Part shown: positions 1 to 11,759 of the stretch, in pieces | How the letters are laid out: each line of letters starts with the position of its first letter | Numbering within the stretch: position 1 is the stretch's first letter | NCBI GenBank assembly: GCA_009760855.2 | Contig: WPIO01000071.1 | Location: 45,001 to 109,000, forward strand | Origin: Cristatella mucedo | Lineage: Eukaryota > Bryozoa > Phylactolaemata > Cristatellidae | Length of the DNA stretch: 64,000 bases | Direction: 5' to 3' | Position numbers and translations under genes: made by a program | The notes under the pieces: generated by a model | What the model saw: the letters and a program-made list of their open reading frames with translations, nothing else | The model's database searches: none | What the model was told of the DNA's origin: nothing

Positions 1-1328
1 GCTCCGGGCAGACGTCGCCGCCGACCTTGCGCCGGACAGCGCCGCACGTCGTCTCTTCCGTCCGACGATCTGTCCAGGTGAAAGTAGTCGTGCTTGAATC
101 GATAGCTGTCGCCGCCGAAGCCCCAGAAGTTGGCAGCCAGAATCGTCATCAGACTCTGGTCAAAGCGATGGCAGCCGGCGAACTCGGCCGGCCCGCGAAC
201 GTAGCAGCGGCCGGCTCGCGAGGTCGGCGCGATGCAGCGGCGGTCGAGCGCGCAGGCGTACAGCCAGTACAGGAACGTCGAGAAGAGCTCTCGCGTGCCG
301 GCGACGATGAACGAGGCGCCCGTGCACGTGACAGTGCGCTGCAGGCCGGCCTCGTCGGTGGCGACGTAGTCGTACATCTGGGGGTACGTGGTCGACCACA
401 CCGAGTGGTCCGGATCGTGGAACATGACGAGCCCGTGTCGCTGCTTGACCATGGCCAGGCCCCGATGCAGACGGTCGGCAGTGAAGCGGATCGACGAGTC
501 GACCCACCAGAGCAGCGGGTGCTCGGCGAGCGTCTCCATGACGACGAGCGGCTTGAACGCATACGTCGTCAGCGTGCGCACGTGCTCGGGATACTTGGCG
601 AAGTCAAAGCGCCTGTACTGGACGCCGCAGAACGTCCAGACGCTGTCGGCCTGCTCGGTCGTCAAGCCGACGTCCCAGTACAAGATGGTCCTGTTGGGAA
701 AGAGCTGCTGCAGCAGGCGGATCAGAACGAGGCTCTCGCCGTAGTGGTTCCTGCTCGCTGCCGTCACGAAGACGAACGAGCGCTCGGCGTCGAGCGCCGA
801 CAGATCGGTCGCTCGCTCGCCGGCGGCTCGCACCGCCTCGGCCGCGGCTCGCGGCAGGAGCAGCGGCCGCGACGCCGACTTGCACGACGACGCCGCGTCG
901 CCGCCGCCGTCGGCTCGGTAGCTGCAGCAGATGCGGTACGTAATCTCGACGAGGCCCGGGTTTCCGGGGCTGTCGCGAAGGTCGCTGTTCGACGGTACCG
1001 TGTCGAGGCAGCTGGAGACGAAGCCCGGCCAGCCGAGACTCAGTAGCTCAGCTGGCCGCCGCCGGGCCGCGTCCAGCCGCGCTTCCCCGCCGCCGAGCGG
1101 CAGCTGGTGCTGATGCGGCGGCGCCTCGGCCGGCTGAGCTGTGGCAGCAGCGGCAGCTGGGGCTAATTCCATTGCCGCCCGAGTTCCGAGCCGCACTGGC
1201 GCCGCGATGAAGTACAAAAACGCGGCCAGTACTCCAAAAGAGCAGCACGCGGAGATTCGGAGACGCGCTCTCTTCTCCGCTGCACTTCCGCTTCCGCATG
1301 GGAATCGGTGGCTGAGGCGCCCCGCCAT
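1..1328 (-). CDS. DUF1647-like type II membrane protein, copy A (3' end outside window)
   Basis: The frame is open for 442 codons from an ATG at 1326-1328 to the window edge, where the C-terminus runs off. Residues 19-24 are basic (KRARLR) and about 25-43 form a hydrophobic signal anchor. A proline/alanine-rich stem follows, then the lumenal domain with FVTAAS, LYWDVGLT, LLWWVDSSIRF, GTRELFSTFLYWLY, ACALDRRCIAP and CHRFDQSLMTIL. The same motifs occur in the same order in all other copies, which is strong evidence that the frame is real. A lumenal glycosyltransferase-like role in the Golgi is inferred from topology and motif layout; no reaction is known. A is the most divergent copy, is very GC-rich, and has a different N-terminus. 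The start was chosen because it precedes the signal anchor and no better ATG is seen. Confidence 0.82.
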   Translation of the reverse strand, partial: MAGRLSHRFPCGSGSAAEKRARLRISACCSFGVLAAFLYFIAAPVRLGTRAAMELAPAAAAATAQPAEAPPHQHQLPLGGGEARLDAARRRPAELLSLGWPGFVSSCLDTVPSNSDLRDSPGNPGLVEITYRICCSYRADGGGDAASSCKSASRPLLLPRAAAEAVRAAGERATDLSALDAERSFVFVTAASRNHYGESLVLIRLLQQLFPNRTILYWDVGLTTEQADSVWTFCGVQYRRFDFAKYPEHVRTLTTYAFKPLVVMETLAEHPLLWWVDSSIRFTADRLHRGLAMVKQRHGLVMFHDPDHSVWSTTYPQMYDYVATDEAGLQRTVTCTGASFIVAGTRELFSTFLYWLYACALDRRCIAPTSRAGRCYVRGPAEFAGCHRFDQSLMTILAANFWGFGGDSYRFKHDYFHLDRSSDGRDDVRRCPAQGRRRRLPG

Positions 1329-1524
1329 TGCTCGCACTGCAGAACAGGAAACTCAACTGCGTTCGAGATTAGGCGATTCGCACTCAAGCTCAACCGGCGT
1401 TAGGATTTCGAATTCGGGCAGCTCTCGAACGTAGTAGTTTGCTTGAGTTGCCAAGAGAAGAGTGAAAGTATTTAATCTATGCGTCTAATTTGATAGATAC
1501 ATGTATATATATATATACATTTTT

Positions 1525-1611
<87 letters not shown>

Positions 1612-2724
1612 CATGTAGTTTAACCGATTTAGCGACTTGCAAGATTTATGTACGTTTTAACGAGTCCGCGAGAACTCGCTACACCGAGCCAAATGAAACG
1701 TCACGTGACTAAACGATACTACATCTTTTGTAAACTTGTGATACAATCTTGGGCAGCTGTTCTCACACCGCACACCAACAGCAGCCCGGATAGCCTATAG
1801 CCTCAAAAACTGCGATGACGTCGCACAGGCTCGTGCATACTAAAAGGTTCCGTCATCGCTATCATACGGAACCACTCTTTAACGCAGGACCGGCAACTGA
1901 GCACAGGAAGTGGCGGATAGACCACACGTTTCTATTTAGACGGTTAAATTGCACGATTCACTATATTCATTACTCATTACTCTGCTTGCCTGTGCGTGTC
2001 AGGGACTGCATCTTACAAGTCTACATATAATCACTCTTCATCGAGGCACCGGCCAGTGTCGGCCCGCGCGGCTGTGACGTCGCATACGTTCCACGCGAGG
2101 TGCATTGCCGGAGTTATCCCGCACGTAGATTGCCCGGAGCTGTTCCACATGGTTTTTAACATGCGCTGAAGATACTTAAAACATTTGCTGCTTGTTTCGA
2201 CGATTCATTTCTCGATTTTTTCCTGGACCTTCACAGTAAGAGACGATCTTAGCTTGTATTCACTGCTTACAGCAGTATTGAGATACGCGGTTCACGAATA
2301 ATAAGCTTTTCTAATCGCACGCCTAGCGAAAGAACTGAAAACGAGAATTGCGACTTAAAACAGGACTGAAATCTACGTTAAAGCCGAATGTAAAGTCACC
2401 CAACGAGCACAACAGGGGAGCACAACGAAAGAGTTAAAAATTCAGCCAATTTAGCGTAGATTGAACATTGAGCAAGACAAGACGTGCCAAGAAAGATAAC
2501 TTCGGTCCAGCTCAGAAGGACTCAGCTGCTCGAATGGGTCAAAACCAGTCTGAAGCTCTGTTCAGGGTCATAATTTCACCAACAAAATCCGCAGCCAGAA
2601 AGCGGAAGGGGCAGCGGTACGATTACTTAGCAACGTTACCTTCGGCGAACTTATAAGTTCGCCATTTGTGACGGAAGTATACTGACGCGACGCACTGCCG
2701 TTGTGCTAAATAAACAAATAAATA
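1329..2724. other. Spacer upstream of copy A, with an (AT)n/(AC)n tract
   Basis: This is the 5' flank of gene A. It holds an (AT)n microsatellite with an embedded (CA)n run at about 1499-1611. The rest is mixed-composition sequence with no coding signature or recognisable repeat. Short open frames here (for example 1815-2030 and 2468-2656) have no recognisable content. The promoter of A should lie just above 1328, but no TATA box or other motif could be supported. Confidence 0.5.
1499..1611. repeat. (AT)n/(AC)n microsatellite
   Basis: Long alternating AT runs flank a short ACACAC block, as read directly. No function is implied. Confidence 0.9.
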
Positions 2725-2880
2725 CTAGCTGATTTAAAAGCCTCTTTTTGTATAGCGACAGAAGAGCCTTTACGGCTATCACCACCGCTTGCAGTAGCGA
2801 TAAAGGATCGCCCACGTACGACCTCGGGGCCGAGGTCGTGAAAAGCAACCGCCTTACCTAGTGAGTCATTACGGCTCACC
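2725..2880 (-). mobile_element. tRNA-derived SINE, family 1, B box deleted
   Basis: Read on the minus strand, it starts with a GAGCCGTAATG-type tRNA-like head and ends with TCAGCTAGT. It matches the copies at 4345, 5156, 19124, 24521 and 49782. Compared with them it lacks the segment that carries the polymerase III B box (GGTTCGAATCCTGC), so it is a dead copy. Confidence 0.75.
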
Positions 2881-4344
2881 TGACTGAGGTGACATATTCC
2901 GATTGACGATGGTGTCTTCTCACGGAGTAGCTCGGCTGCTGTGTGCTCAATGACTGCCCTCACTGTGAATTCGCGTCGAAGGCGTGTGCTTTTTATAGCG
3001 AAAAAGACTCTTACCTCGCCTTTATTTCAATCGGAAGGCTCTCCTTTGTGCTTACATAGACTCGGCGGTACTGTCTAGGGTTCTCGCGTCTTCTTCATTT
3101 GTTCTGTGTGTTCGATGTGTTAAGACAACGAAATGCGGCTGAATCGACGCGCGACGTAAGAGTAACCAGTCCGGCGTTCTTGTTCTGATTCCACGCGAGC
3201 GATTTCTACGAGCGAGCGGTGTCTGCACTGCCGCGCCTTGCACGTCTGCCGATGGATGACTCTCAGGTCTCGACCGTTCTGCATGACGTTGTCAATGTCG
3301 CCGGCGTAATGCTGACATGAATGCTCTTTCTAGAGGAGCCGAGTACACAGAGAACGGAAATGGTAAGAGAACTTCCTTGCACAACCCACCATCAGCATCT
3401 TTTCGATTCGACAACCTATCGAAACAGGAACGGGACTTGACGTTATAGGCCAATTAAGACAGCAACTATAACAGGCAGACGGGGCGTCGGTGCCGTTTAA
3501 TGTGCAACCATCGCTGTAGGGATCGGATGGCCACGAATCTGTCCTCCGTAAAATATAGCCTCTCAATTACCCACAGGAACTGCTGGACTCTTCTCTATTG
3601 TATTAATATTTTACCCTCGCCGATTAATTTTGGGTGACTGCAGATGGCTTTCTCTTCCAGCTTTCACGCCACGGTAATACATTTAACTTACCCGTCGAAT
3701 GTCAGGCTAATTCCAGCAAGGTAGCTGATAGTCTCGCGCCGTCGCTGGCGTGCTGGGATGTGTATCCGGAAAAATCAGGCAAACGTTCCTTATTGTGCTC
3801 AAACCAGCAACTTGTTTTACACTACTCAGTAGGTACCCAAGTTGGGGCAGCTCTGTTGTAATGTGGCGTGCATTCATCTGACATCCGCGATTCGCAGAGC
3901 GTTCGGCGTCAAAGATTACACCGACGTCACTGATGAACATTAGGGGCTAGTTCTCATTCGTGAGGCCCAATTAAACTGAATTACAAAACTGCTTCAAATG
4001 GTAAAGTTTTGTAAATGTAGGTCTTGATGGGTTTTTTGAAAGTTCAGAGTCCCTTCCATTTTCATAGTTCAGCTAACTTCGTCGGAAACAAAAGCACATC
4101 GGGCCACAGAACGGATGCTTAGCCCATATATCTTTCAAGATTTCACTCTGCCAGCCGAGCGTCCTTTGTAGACTGCAGCCACGTTCCTCTAAACCTAGAT
4201 AGATAGCCTGCATTATCGGCACTCCAAGGACGTTTTTTGGCATAGCTTTTGAACTAGTGCTGACGGCACGAGTATTACTCAGCTAGTCTATAGGGATATC
4301 TAGGTTCCTGAGAATGGATTTGTGAGAGCTTAGGACCAGTTGTA
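2881..4344. other. Spacer without recognisable gene
   Basis: Mixed-composition DNA. Short open frames occur on both strands (for example 3330-3566 and 3634-3861), but none has a recognisable domain, a compositional signature or a paralogue elsewhere in the window. Nothing can be supported here. Confidence 0.4.
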
Positions 4345-4512
4345 CTAGCTGACGTAACTGCCTCTTCTGTATAGCGACAGAAGAGCCTCTACGGCTATCA
4401 CCACCGCTTGCAGCGTCAATAAAAGATCGCCCACCGCAGGATTTGAACCCACGACCTCGGTAGTGAGGTCATGAAAAGCTACCACCTTACATAGCCTTCA
4501 TCGCGGCTCGCC
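4345..4512 (-). mobile_element. tRNA-derived SINE, family 1
   Basis: Minus-strand copy with an intact B-box-like stretch (GGGTTCAAATCC). The body and the 3' end (CAGCTAGT) match the other family-1 members. The A-box region has drifted. Confidence 0.8.
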
Positions 4513-4724
4513 ATGGGTTCCGGGGCTTGATTACTGGTACTTCCCGGCTTGGCGTATACACAGATGCAAGCTTCACTTGCAATCAAACGGCGGCAGGGGT
4601 AGCCTATAATAGGCGTAGCCTATTATAGGCGTAGCCAGGTGCAATTTAATGAAAATAATAAAGACAGCAGGTCAGTTGAATAGCACCCTAAAATGAATAA
4701 TATCCATCTAGCAGCTCTACAGCT

Positions 4725-4746
4725 AACTGCCAGAGAATCAAGAGCC

Positions 4747-4809
<63 letters not shown>

Positions 4810-4870
4810 AGTTCTCCGAGGACGCTTTATCAAGTGCGTAATTATTATTATCGTTATTATTATTACCCGA
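4725..4870 (+). mobile_element. L2 LINE 3' tail carrying an expanded (GA)n
   Basis: The L2-family tail seen at 53725-53795 (CGCCTAGAGAGAGATT.AGTTCTCTGAGGGCGCTTTATCAAGTG plus an ATT-rich end) is recognisable here on both sides of a (GA)n run at 4747-4806. The microsatellite has grown from the AGAGAGAGA part of the tail hairpin. Only the tail is present. Confidence 0.75.
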
Positions 4871-5155
4871 TGGTAATTGCCATGCACGGTATCACACTTA
4901 AGCAAGCATGCAAAAGCAAACCAATATTATGCTTAGGCTAGCATGCTAGACCACAAAAACCGACACAAGGGGGCACTGATTGGCAGCACATGCATGCACA
5001 TGCACTTAACCACGAACAAAGATGCAAGCAAAGCACGTGTGAACAAATAGACACGTTCCCCGGGGCAAAGCAAAAGCAGAGTGGACACAGATGCTCCTTT
5101 AGGTGAGACTTAAACGTCACAAGTCCGCGTAGGGTGATAACTGAAGAAAAAATTA

Positions 5156-5319
5156 CTAGCTGATTTAACAGCCTCCTTTGTATAGCGATAGAAGAGCCTT
5201 TACGGCGACTACCATAGCTTGCAGTGGCAATAAAGGATTGCCCACTGCAGGAATCGAACCCACGACCTCGGGACCGAGGTGAAAAGCAACCGCCTTACCT
5301 AGTGTGCTATCACGGCTCC
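5156..5319 (-). mobile_element. tRNA-derived SINE, family 1
   Basis: Good copy on the minus strand. It has the tRNA-like head (GGAGCCGTGATAGCACACTAGG), B box GGGTTCGATTCC, then a non-tRNA body ending in AAATCAGCTAGT. Confidence 0.85.
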
Positions 5320-5519
5320 AGGAGCAAGTTTCTAAATTGTGGTGCATTTGAAATTCTGGCTCGACTGTAAAAGATTTGAATTTGGCGCCAGAAACAGCGA
5401 GACGACTGGCATCGGAAGAGGTCAGAGTACACACCGGATGAGAAAGGAGGCAGGTGCAAGCCATCGGAGCAACCTGGGAGTATGACAGACAGAGGATTTT
5501 GCTTCATTCAATACTTGAC

Positions 5520-5617
5520 AATGCACACCGAAAGCCGCTTAGGCTGTGTGAGTGCACTTTACAAAACTCTCCTGCGTAACACCCAAATAGTCTTTATGGA
5601 GTTACAGACAGAGATAA
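5520..5617 (+). mobile_element. 3' tail of LINE family 2
   Basis: It matches the end of the better preserved copy at 62290-62990: ACCGAAAGCCGCTTAGGCTGTG, then ACTCTCCTGCGTAACACCCA and GGAGTTACAGACAGAGATA. Only about 100 bases remain. Confidence 0.7.
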
Positions 5618-5639
5618 ATATAGTAGGTAGCCAGTGGTA

Positions 5640-5775
5640 GGATAGTCAAGTCGAGCATGCTGCCACTAACCATTCGATCATGCTTAGCAGCAAATGTAAA
5701 GTGCCTAGTGAGAGATTGAGTTCTCTGAGGGTGTTTGAACTAATGTATTATTATTAATACCATTATTATTATTAT
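5640..5775 (+). mobile_element. L2 LINE 3' tail
   Basis: It contains CATGCTGCCACTAACCA, GCAAATGTAAAGTGCCTAG, the hairpin GAGATTGAGTTCTCTGAGGG and a terminal ATT repeat. These are the same elements, in order, as in the copy at 53575-53795. Confidence 0.75.
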
Positions 5776-7461
5776 AAGTTCCTCAAATTCTCATGACGTA
5801 GAGAAGGCTTACCATTGAGTTGTGGGGGACGACTGCTGTTTTTAATGGGTAAGTAACTGCACTGGTAACCAGAGAATATTTAGAATAGTGCTTTGACAGT
5901 GCAGCAACCGGTCCTCACATGCATCTCACAAGAGCTGCTAGAACAGAGTCTAGAAGACAAGTGATTAATTCAGCATGGGAATGAAACACAACCTACTAGT
6001 CTAATAAAGGCTGACACAATAAAGCGATACGGTGTGAAGTTGGAGTCTGGCGAAGATTTCAAAAAGGGTGCGAAGAGCCCACGCCATTGTATCTTCCCGA
6101 CAGAGAAGTTGTGGTAGCGCTCTGTTAAGTTTCAGTTGGAATATCTGGACAGTGTGCTAGCTTTCGAGAAGTCAAGGAGATTGTCAATAGCTAGCTTGCA
6201 ATCGACTAAGAATACAGTCGACGGTAGATAGTGGCAATTTTGAGTTATTTAACTGCGATTCCACGAATTCACTTGAAAATATAGACGGCCGTGGCTAAAA
6301 CAGAATGATTCGGCCAGCAAACGATTCATCAAATGCCCACTGTTGCAGTCAGTCTCGACCTTTTAACGGTCTTCCCAAGCCTACGTTTGGTATATCGTGC
6401 GTTCTCTAGGTCAGCCCCAAGCCAGAGATCGTTAGGTCGGGGATCTGTCGCTGAGACAAGAGGTGCATACTCAAAGAGGGCACTGGCCAGCGACGATGGT
6501 TAGCGAGGCTCTCATCGCGATTAGATAAGAGAAATTAGCTGCAAATCTGACGGTACAGCGCAGGGAGTGGCCACTAAAATTAGCAGTCGCTCAACCGGTA
6601 GGACACATGTTGCAGTCACTAGCAATTCCACAAAGAGCCCGGTGGAGCCGTCGGCGGGCGGCCCGCTCGCCCCTGCTGCGTACCTCGGTGCGTTCTACAG
6701 GCGATACCATTTCTGACGAAGCCAGTCACAAACATGAGCTCCGCATGCACTATTATTACTACCTGAATGAAACGGATGTGATAGCAAGCACATGCGTAGT
6801 CGCACTGGATCTATATCATCTTTGAGACCCGTTACCCCACGTGCACCGACAGGGTACTCGCGGGACGCATTCAAAGCTGAAGGCGGTTAGTAGCTTGTCT
6901 ATTCACGCGTAAATGTTAAGGGGTTAGAGACTTCGAATTCTTACGATTCATTAAACAAAAGCCTTAGCTTTATCGTTTTCGACGTCCGGCGCTTGAATGA
7001 CTTCGAGTTTGCGATATATCTACGACACGAACGGTACCAACCAGAAGTCACCAAGGCACCATAGCGGAAACGGAAGAACAATTCTAATCCCATAGATATG
7101 CAATCCGAGTTGCTGGGCCAGATGTCCACCGCGATCCGACACAGTACTGTCGGCTGGCCACACTGCCAAGTCTAGAAAAGGGTGAGTTGGTTTTTAATGC
7201 TATTAACAATGCTATAATGAAAATAAATCTAAATAACGTTCTAGGGAACTGGATATTTTTGAATAACGGAACCTCACCGAGCGAAGCGTGGCCGGAGGCG
7301 ACATTTCACTACCGACGAGCCGACGAGCTATGCTGCATATATTCGTTTGCAGTTCAATCGCTGGCCCTACGCTTGCGAAAGCGCTCGCACGGGGATGTCG
7401 GGGCGGCGGCGAGCTGACCTCACCGGTGCGTGGCGCTCCCATCTCGCGACAGCCTTAGTCG
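5776..7461. other. Spacer without recognisable gene
   Basis: There is no open frame with a recognisable product and no repeat family member. Short frames at 6607-6825, 6941-7129 and 7187-7417 are isolated and featureless. Confidence 0.4.
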
Positions 7462-8236
7462 TATAATAACAATAATTATAATAATAATGCACTTGATAAA
7501 GCGCCCTCAGAGAACTCAATGTCTTTCTAGGCGCTTTACATTTGCTGCAAAGGTAAATGCAATTGAATGGTGAGTAATATCATGCTTGATAAACAAACAA
7601 AATGAATAACATGGTTAGGGGTGACATGCACAGGGTCAGCATGCATATGTGGTTAGTGGCAGCATGCACAGTGTCTGCACGCACAAGCACGTGAAGGACG
7701 AATCACAGGGACCCACTGAATGCTATCCTAAATAGGCGTGTTTCTAAGTTCTTTTTAAATGTGGTCAAGTCAGGGATGTTCTGATGCAAGTCGGGAGGGA
7801 GTTCCAGGCTTTGGGAGCATACGAACTAAATGCACGGTCTCCAAAGGATTTGAGGTTTGTACGAGGTATTTGTAGACCGTTGGATTCCGAAAAGCGGGTG
7901 GTACGATGCTTGGCCTGATGGGGGAGTAGATCTGAGAGATAGGCTGGAGCCATAGAATGAAATGACCTAAACTGAGCGACTGAACTTTGCAGTCAATCCG
8001 TCGTTTGACTGGTAGCCAATGCAGGTCAGCGAGAAGTGGTGCGACGTAGCAACTGCTACGTTCACGACAGACAAGCCTAGCTGCAGAGTTTTTCACAAGC
8101 TGCAATCGCCTGCATGCACATGCCGGTAGGCCAGCAAGCAGTGAGTTGCAGAAGTCGAGACGGGATGTCACGAATGCATGGACCAACTTGGACGAGGTAT
8201 CCTTATCTAAACAAGCCCAAATTGTAGCAATGTCAC
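7462..8236 (-). mobile_element. 5'-truncated L2-clade LINE, C-terminal part of the reverse-transcriptase ORF
   Basis: Read on the minus strand, the element encodes the conserved L2/CR1 C-terminus: LDFCNSLLAGLPACA, LLADLHWLPVKRRID, then, after a frame change near 7950, APAYLSDLLPHQAKHRTTRF and SYAPKAWNSLPTC. It ends in the GCGCCCTCAGAGAACT...AGGCGCTTTAC hairpin and a (TAA)n tail at 7462-7490. The 5' truncation lies near 8236. Frameshifts show it is inactive. Confidence 0.85.
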
Positions 8237-8339
8237 CGCAGACTCCGACGCTCGAGCAGCTTTTCGGTGGCTTCCGCCTGCGCAATCGCAGCAAGCAGAC
8301 GCCCGCGACGCACGCACGCCGCCGCCGCAAGCCTCGGCG

Positions 8340-8403
8340 GCGGCGTGCTAATGCTCACGTGCTCACGTGCTAATGCTCACGTGCTCACGTGCTAATGCTC
8401 ACG
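8340..8403. repeat. Short tandem repeat rich in CACGTG
   Basis: The unit (GCTCACGTGCTCACGTGCTAAT) occurs about 2.3 times and packs several CACGTG palindromes (E-box sequence) into 60 bases. Whether it binds a factor is unknown. Confidence 0.7.
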
Positions 8404-8699
8404 CCGGATTCTAATGGCCGCCAGCTGGTTTGGGCTAGCCCTCTGAGAATATTTCCCTACGTAGAATAAACGGACCGCGGGCGGCGGCTGCTGCCGCCGC
8501 CGGTATTTCCCGAGGTGGGTAGTCCTCTTGGAATTTCGTACGCTTTGAGCTGGTTGGGGATGCACGCCCAGGGCATGACGAATAGCCTCCGTAAATCGCC
8601 CCTCCCCGCAGGCGCGTCAGCTCTGAACTCTGAACTCGGCATGGCTTGTCGGCTGCGCTGTTCGCGAGCGGCTCAAGAGTCTCAGCGCAGCCTGCCGGA

Positions 8700-8940
8700 G
8701 CGCGAAGACACTGCACTGGGGCAGCTCTCAGGGTAGCTGCGATATTAGCCCTTACCTTAGTGGGTCTGACTAGGGCACCTAGAACAACCGTAGCGGGCGG
8801 ACTAGCCAAGAAGAATTGGGTAGAGGACGCATTAGGTTAACCCGGAGCGGAGCGAGGCGTCAGTTTGACAGCGAGATCCGCTCAGGTTAGAATGGAGCTT
8901 AGTTAGACAAAGAGCGGTCAAGGTGTGGACCGACTACTTT
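8700..8940 (+). repeat. Left arm of an inverted repeat
   Basis: The stretch GACAGCGAGATC.GCTCAGGTTAGAATG.AGCTTAG...GGTGTGGACCG here is repeated in reverse complement at about 10228-10345. Weaker matching continues outward to about 8700 and 10500. It could be a foldback or TIR element, or two opposed copies of one dispersed repeat. Confidence 0.65.
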
Positions 8941-9079
8941 ACTCTATTAGACAAAGAGCGAAAGGAAGGCAAGCTGGCGAAGGAGCCATGTTATAAATTA
9001 CAGGCGGAAGCGAATGGGCCGAGGACGGACACCGAGAGCCTGGGTCCGTCAAAGTAGCAGCTACGCTCAAGGTCAAGAG

Positions 9080-9488
<409 letters not shown>

Positions 9489-9499
9489 TGTAAACGAGA

Positions 9500-10227
9500 C
9501 GACTGACAGGGCTCAGGACCGCAGCTTCATCAGTCGATGCGAGACTACGCCTCGAGAGCGCGAGAGTCGGACCTACGGCGACCAACTGCTAAGTGCAACT
9601 TAAACTGAGCGGCTGTGTTCTGTCGGCTACTCGGTTAGCTGCCGATATCTTGAGTTGCTGTGGTGGTCCGCCTTCGGGGTCGGGACCATTGCTAGCGACG
9701 CAGGCGTGTTGTAGCTTATTGTAGTCTTGCTTCGGGAGTTCTTCGGCTGTCAACTCCGTCGGTCCGGTGCGCGCCGTGTAAACGCGTAGGGTAGTTAATA
9801 TACTCGGGCTTCGGGAGTTCTCGCAGTTAACTCAGTCGATCCGGTGCGCGCCGCGTATAGCGTTTGCGCCGGTGCGTAACCACTACCAACACGCCCACAA
9901 TAACTGTTGCTTTCGGCACTCAGCTGTGGCCACTTGTGTTTTAACCGCGCTGCAGCACTGCACTACACCGCCCACCCGTAGAGAAACGGGGGACGAGCTT
10001 CTGAGCGGTTACAAAACGACGAATCTTAACGCGCGTCGTAACGTGCATCGTCGCGGAGAATTCGGCCGAATCGCTGGAAGCAGCCCTTGGGCCAATGCCG
10101 TCCGTTCGCCGTAGCACCGACCGCTACTGGAAACAGCTGCACGCGATAGAGCTCGTGCGCGGCTGCAGGCCGCGGAGCAGCGCCGCGGCATTCCTGTACC
10201 GGCCTACCGGCCTCGGTTAATGTAAGG
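9500..10227. other. Interior of the inverted-repeat pair, no gene
   Basis: It contains two diverged direct copies of about 70 bases (about 9727-9795 and 9808-9870) sharing CTTCGGGAGTTCT and TCCGGTGCGCGCCG. No protein-coding signal is recognisable. Confidence 0.45.
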
Positions 10228-10500
10228 TATTAGAGCCGGTCCACATCCTGACCGCGTCGTCTGCCCTAAGCTTCATTCTAACCTGAGCTGATCTCGCTGT
10301 CAGATTACCGCCCCGCCTGCTCCGCTCCTGCTCCGCTCCCAGTTAACTGATGGGTCCCCTCGCCAGAGGCTCTGCTGCTTGGCTCTCTATCCGGCTGCTT
10401 CCGGCTGGATCCGAGCTAGACGGGTTGCTCTGAGCACCCTAGTTGAACTCGCAAAGTCTCAAGGGCTCAAGGTTGGCTGCTAACCTGAGAGCAGACGCCC
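10228..10500 (-). repeat. Right arm of an inverted repeat
   Basis: Reverse complement of 8700-8940. The best match is at 10228-10345 (CGGTCCACA...CATTCTAACCTGAGC.GATCTCGCTGTCA). Confidence 0.65.
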
Positions 10501-10544
10501 CTAGGAGCAGGTGACCCTGCGCAGCGACATCTTACGTGCGCTGG

Positions 10545-10930
10545 TGTGACAGCCCTCCGCGCGACCTGTCGTCAGGCTGGGTAGCGCGACCGAGCAACAA
10601 GTCTTCTGGCTCCAACACCAAGACCTTTATTTCAAGCTACGCCGGCCAAGCCCAGTCTACATACACTAGACGGCTTCCGCCGAGGGATCTCGCCCTCCCC
10701 TCTCGTTGTACTCCTCCGGCAGCCCTTGTATTCCATGCATGCGTTGTTTTTCGCACTGTGTCGGGCCACAAACTGCCGCCAGCTGTTCGTTACGAACCCA
10801 CCCGACAGCTGGCAGCAGTTTGTGGTAGATTGATGTCCCCACAGATGCAGCCAATGCATGGATTTGGGCAGTACTGCCGAGTCATCGTGTGCCCTTTCAG
10901 CGGTCGTGAGATTGCGGCTGCGTAGGCAGC
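10545..10930. repeat. Dispersed repeat R1, copy 1
   Basis: It aligns by eye with 20222-20740 over its length: CAGCCCTCCGC.CGACCTGTCGT, GCCGGCCAAGCCCAGTCTAC, CTCCTCCGGCAGCCCTT, GACAGCTGGC.GCAGTTTGTGGTA. Its class is unknown. It lacks the 15-bp minisatellite found in copy 2. Confidence 0.8.
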
Positions 10931-11160
10931 TCTGAGAGAGCCAGTGCGAGGTCTCCGCCGCCCAGTGGTCGCAGGCTGCAAGCGTCGTGATCCTTCACAG
11001 CTTGCCAATAAAGATCAGTATAAATGCTGTGAATCTGCGCCAGGTATCTCGATCCAGCTCCCGCTGACCAACTAACTCTCGCCAGAAACGCTTCGGCCGC
11101 CGAGGTTTCTGCCTTCTGGTTGAGCGCATAGCGCATCGATTAAAAATAAATATAAATATA
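10931..11160. other. Spacer, nothing recognised
   Basis: Non-repetitive mixed sequence between repeat R1 and a SINE. No supportable feature. Confidence 0.4.
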
Positions 11161-11294
11161 AGTCATTTGTATAGCGCCCTAAGGGAACCTAATCTCTATC
11201 CAGGCGCTTCGCATAGGCGTCAGCGCTCGAGCCCACGACCTCGGCCAGACCTTGATTGGGGCGAGGACACCTTAACCACTCGGCCAAACCAGCT
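11161..11294 (-). mobile_element. tRNA-derived SINE, family 2
   Basis: The minus strand reads AGCTGGTTTGGCCGAGTGGTTAAGG (A box), GTCGTGGGCTCGAGCG (B box), then the tail GAAGCGCCTGGATAGAGATTAGGTTCCCTTAGGGCGCTATACAAATG. The tail resembles the 3' hairpin of the resident L2 LINE, its probable mobilising partner. Confidence 0.85.
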
Positions 11295-11679
11295 CAGATT
11301 AGCGCCGGCGCTCGGCAGCTGCCGGCACTCGGCACGAAAAGCGGCCGGATGTGACGCCTCCGACGACCGTTCGGCGTCACTTAGGACCTCGCCAAAGGCA
11401 AGAGGCTACTCCTGACTTGAGATAGGGACGAGCTGGACAATTGATCGATGGCAGTTGCTCGAATTCAGCGGCGCAGCAAAGCAACCGTAAAAGCGCTGTG
11501 CAAGCGAATCTCTCTGGACCCTCGGAGCGTGTTTAGTAAGTCAGTCAGAGACGAGGTGCGATTTATACGTCGCCAGCCAATCGCCTCCGCAAGTGCGTGA
11601 CGACCCAACAGCGATCGCTTTCCCTCTGTGCCGCGTTGAGTTGCTGGCTACGTTAGTTGCGAAGCGAACGCAACAAGTC

Positions 11680-11759
11680 TGCTCATTGCCTCTGCTCATT
11701 GCCTCTGTTAATTGCCTCTGTTAATTGCCCCTGCTCATTGCCTCTGCTCATTGCCTCGG
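11680..11759. repeat. 12-bp minisatellite
   Basis: About six units of CTCTGCTCATTGC or CTCTGTTAATTGC. Only the repetition can be said. Confidence 0.8.

Noticed and set aside
27-1046. Plus-strand 339-codon open frame
   Set aside because: It is the antisense shadow of gene A. The minus-strand frame carries the family motifs. Similar plus-strand shadows over B to F were dropped for the same reason.
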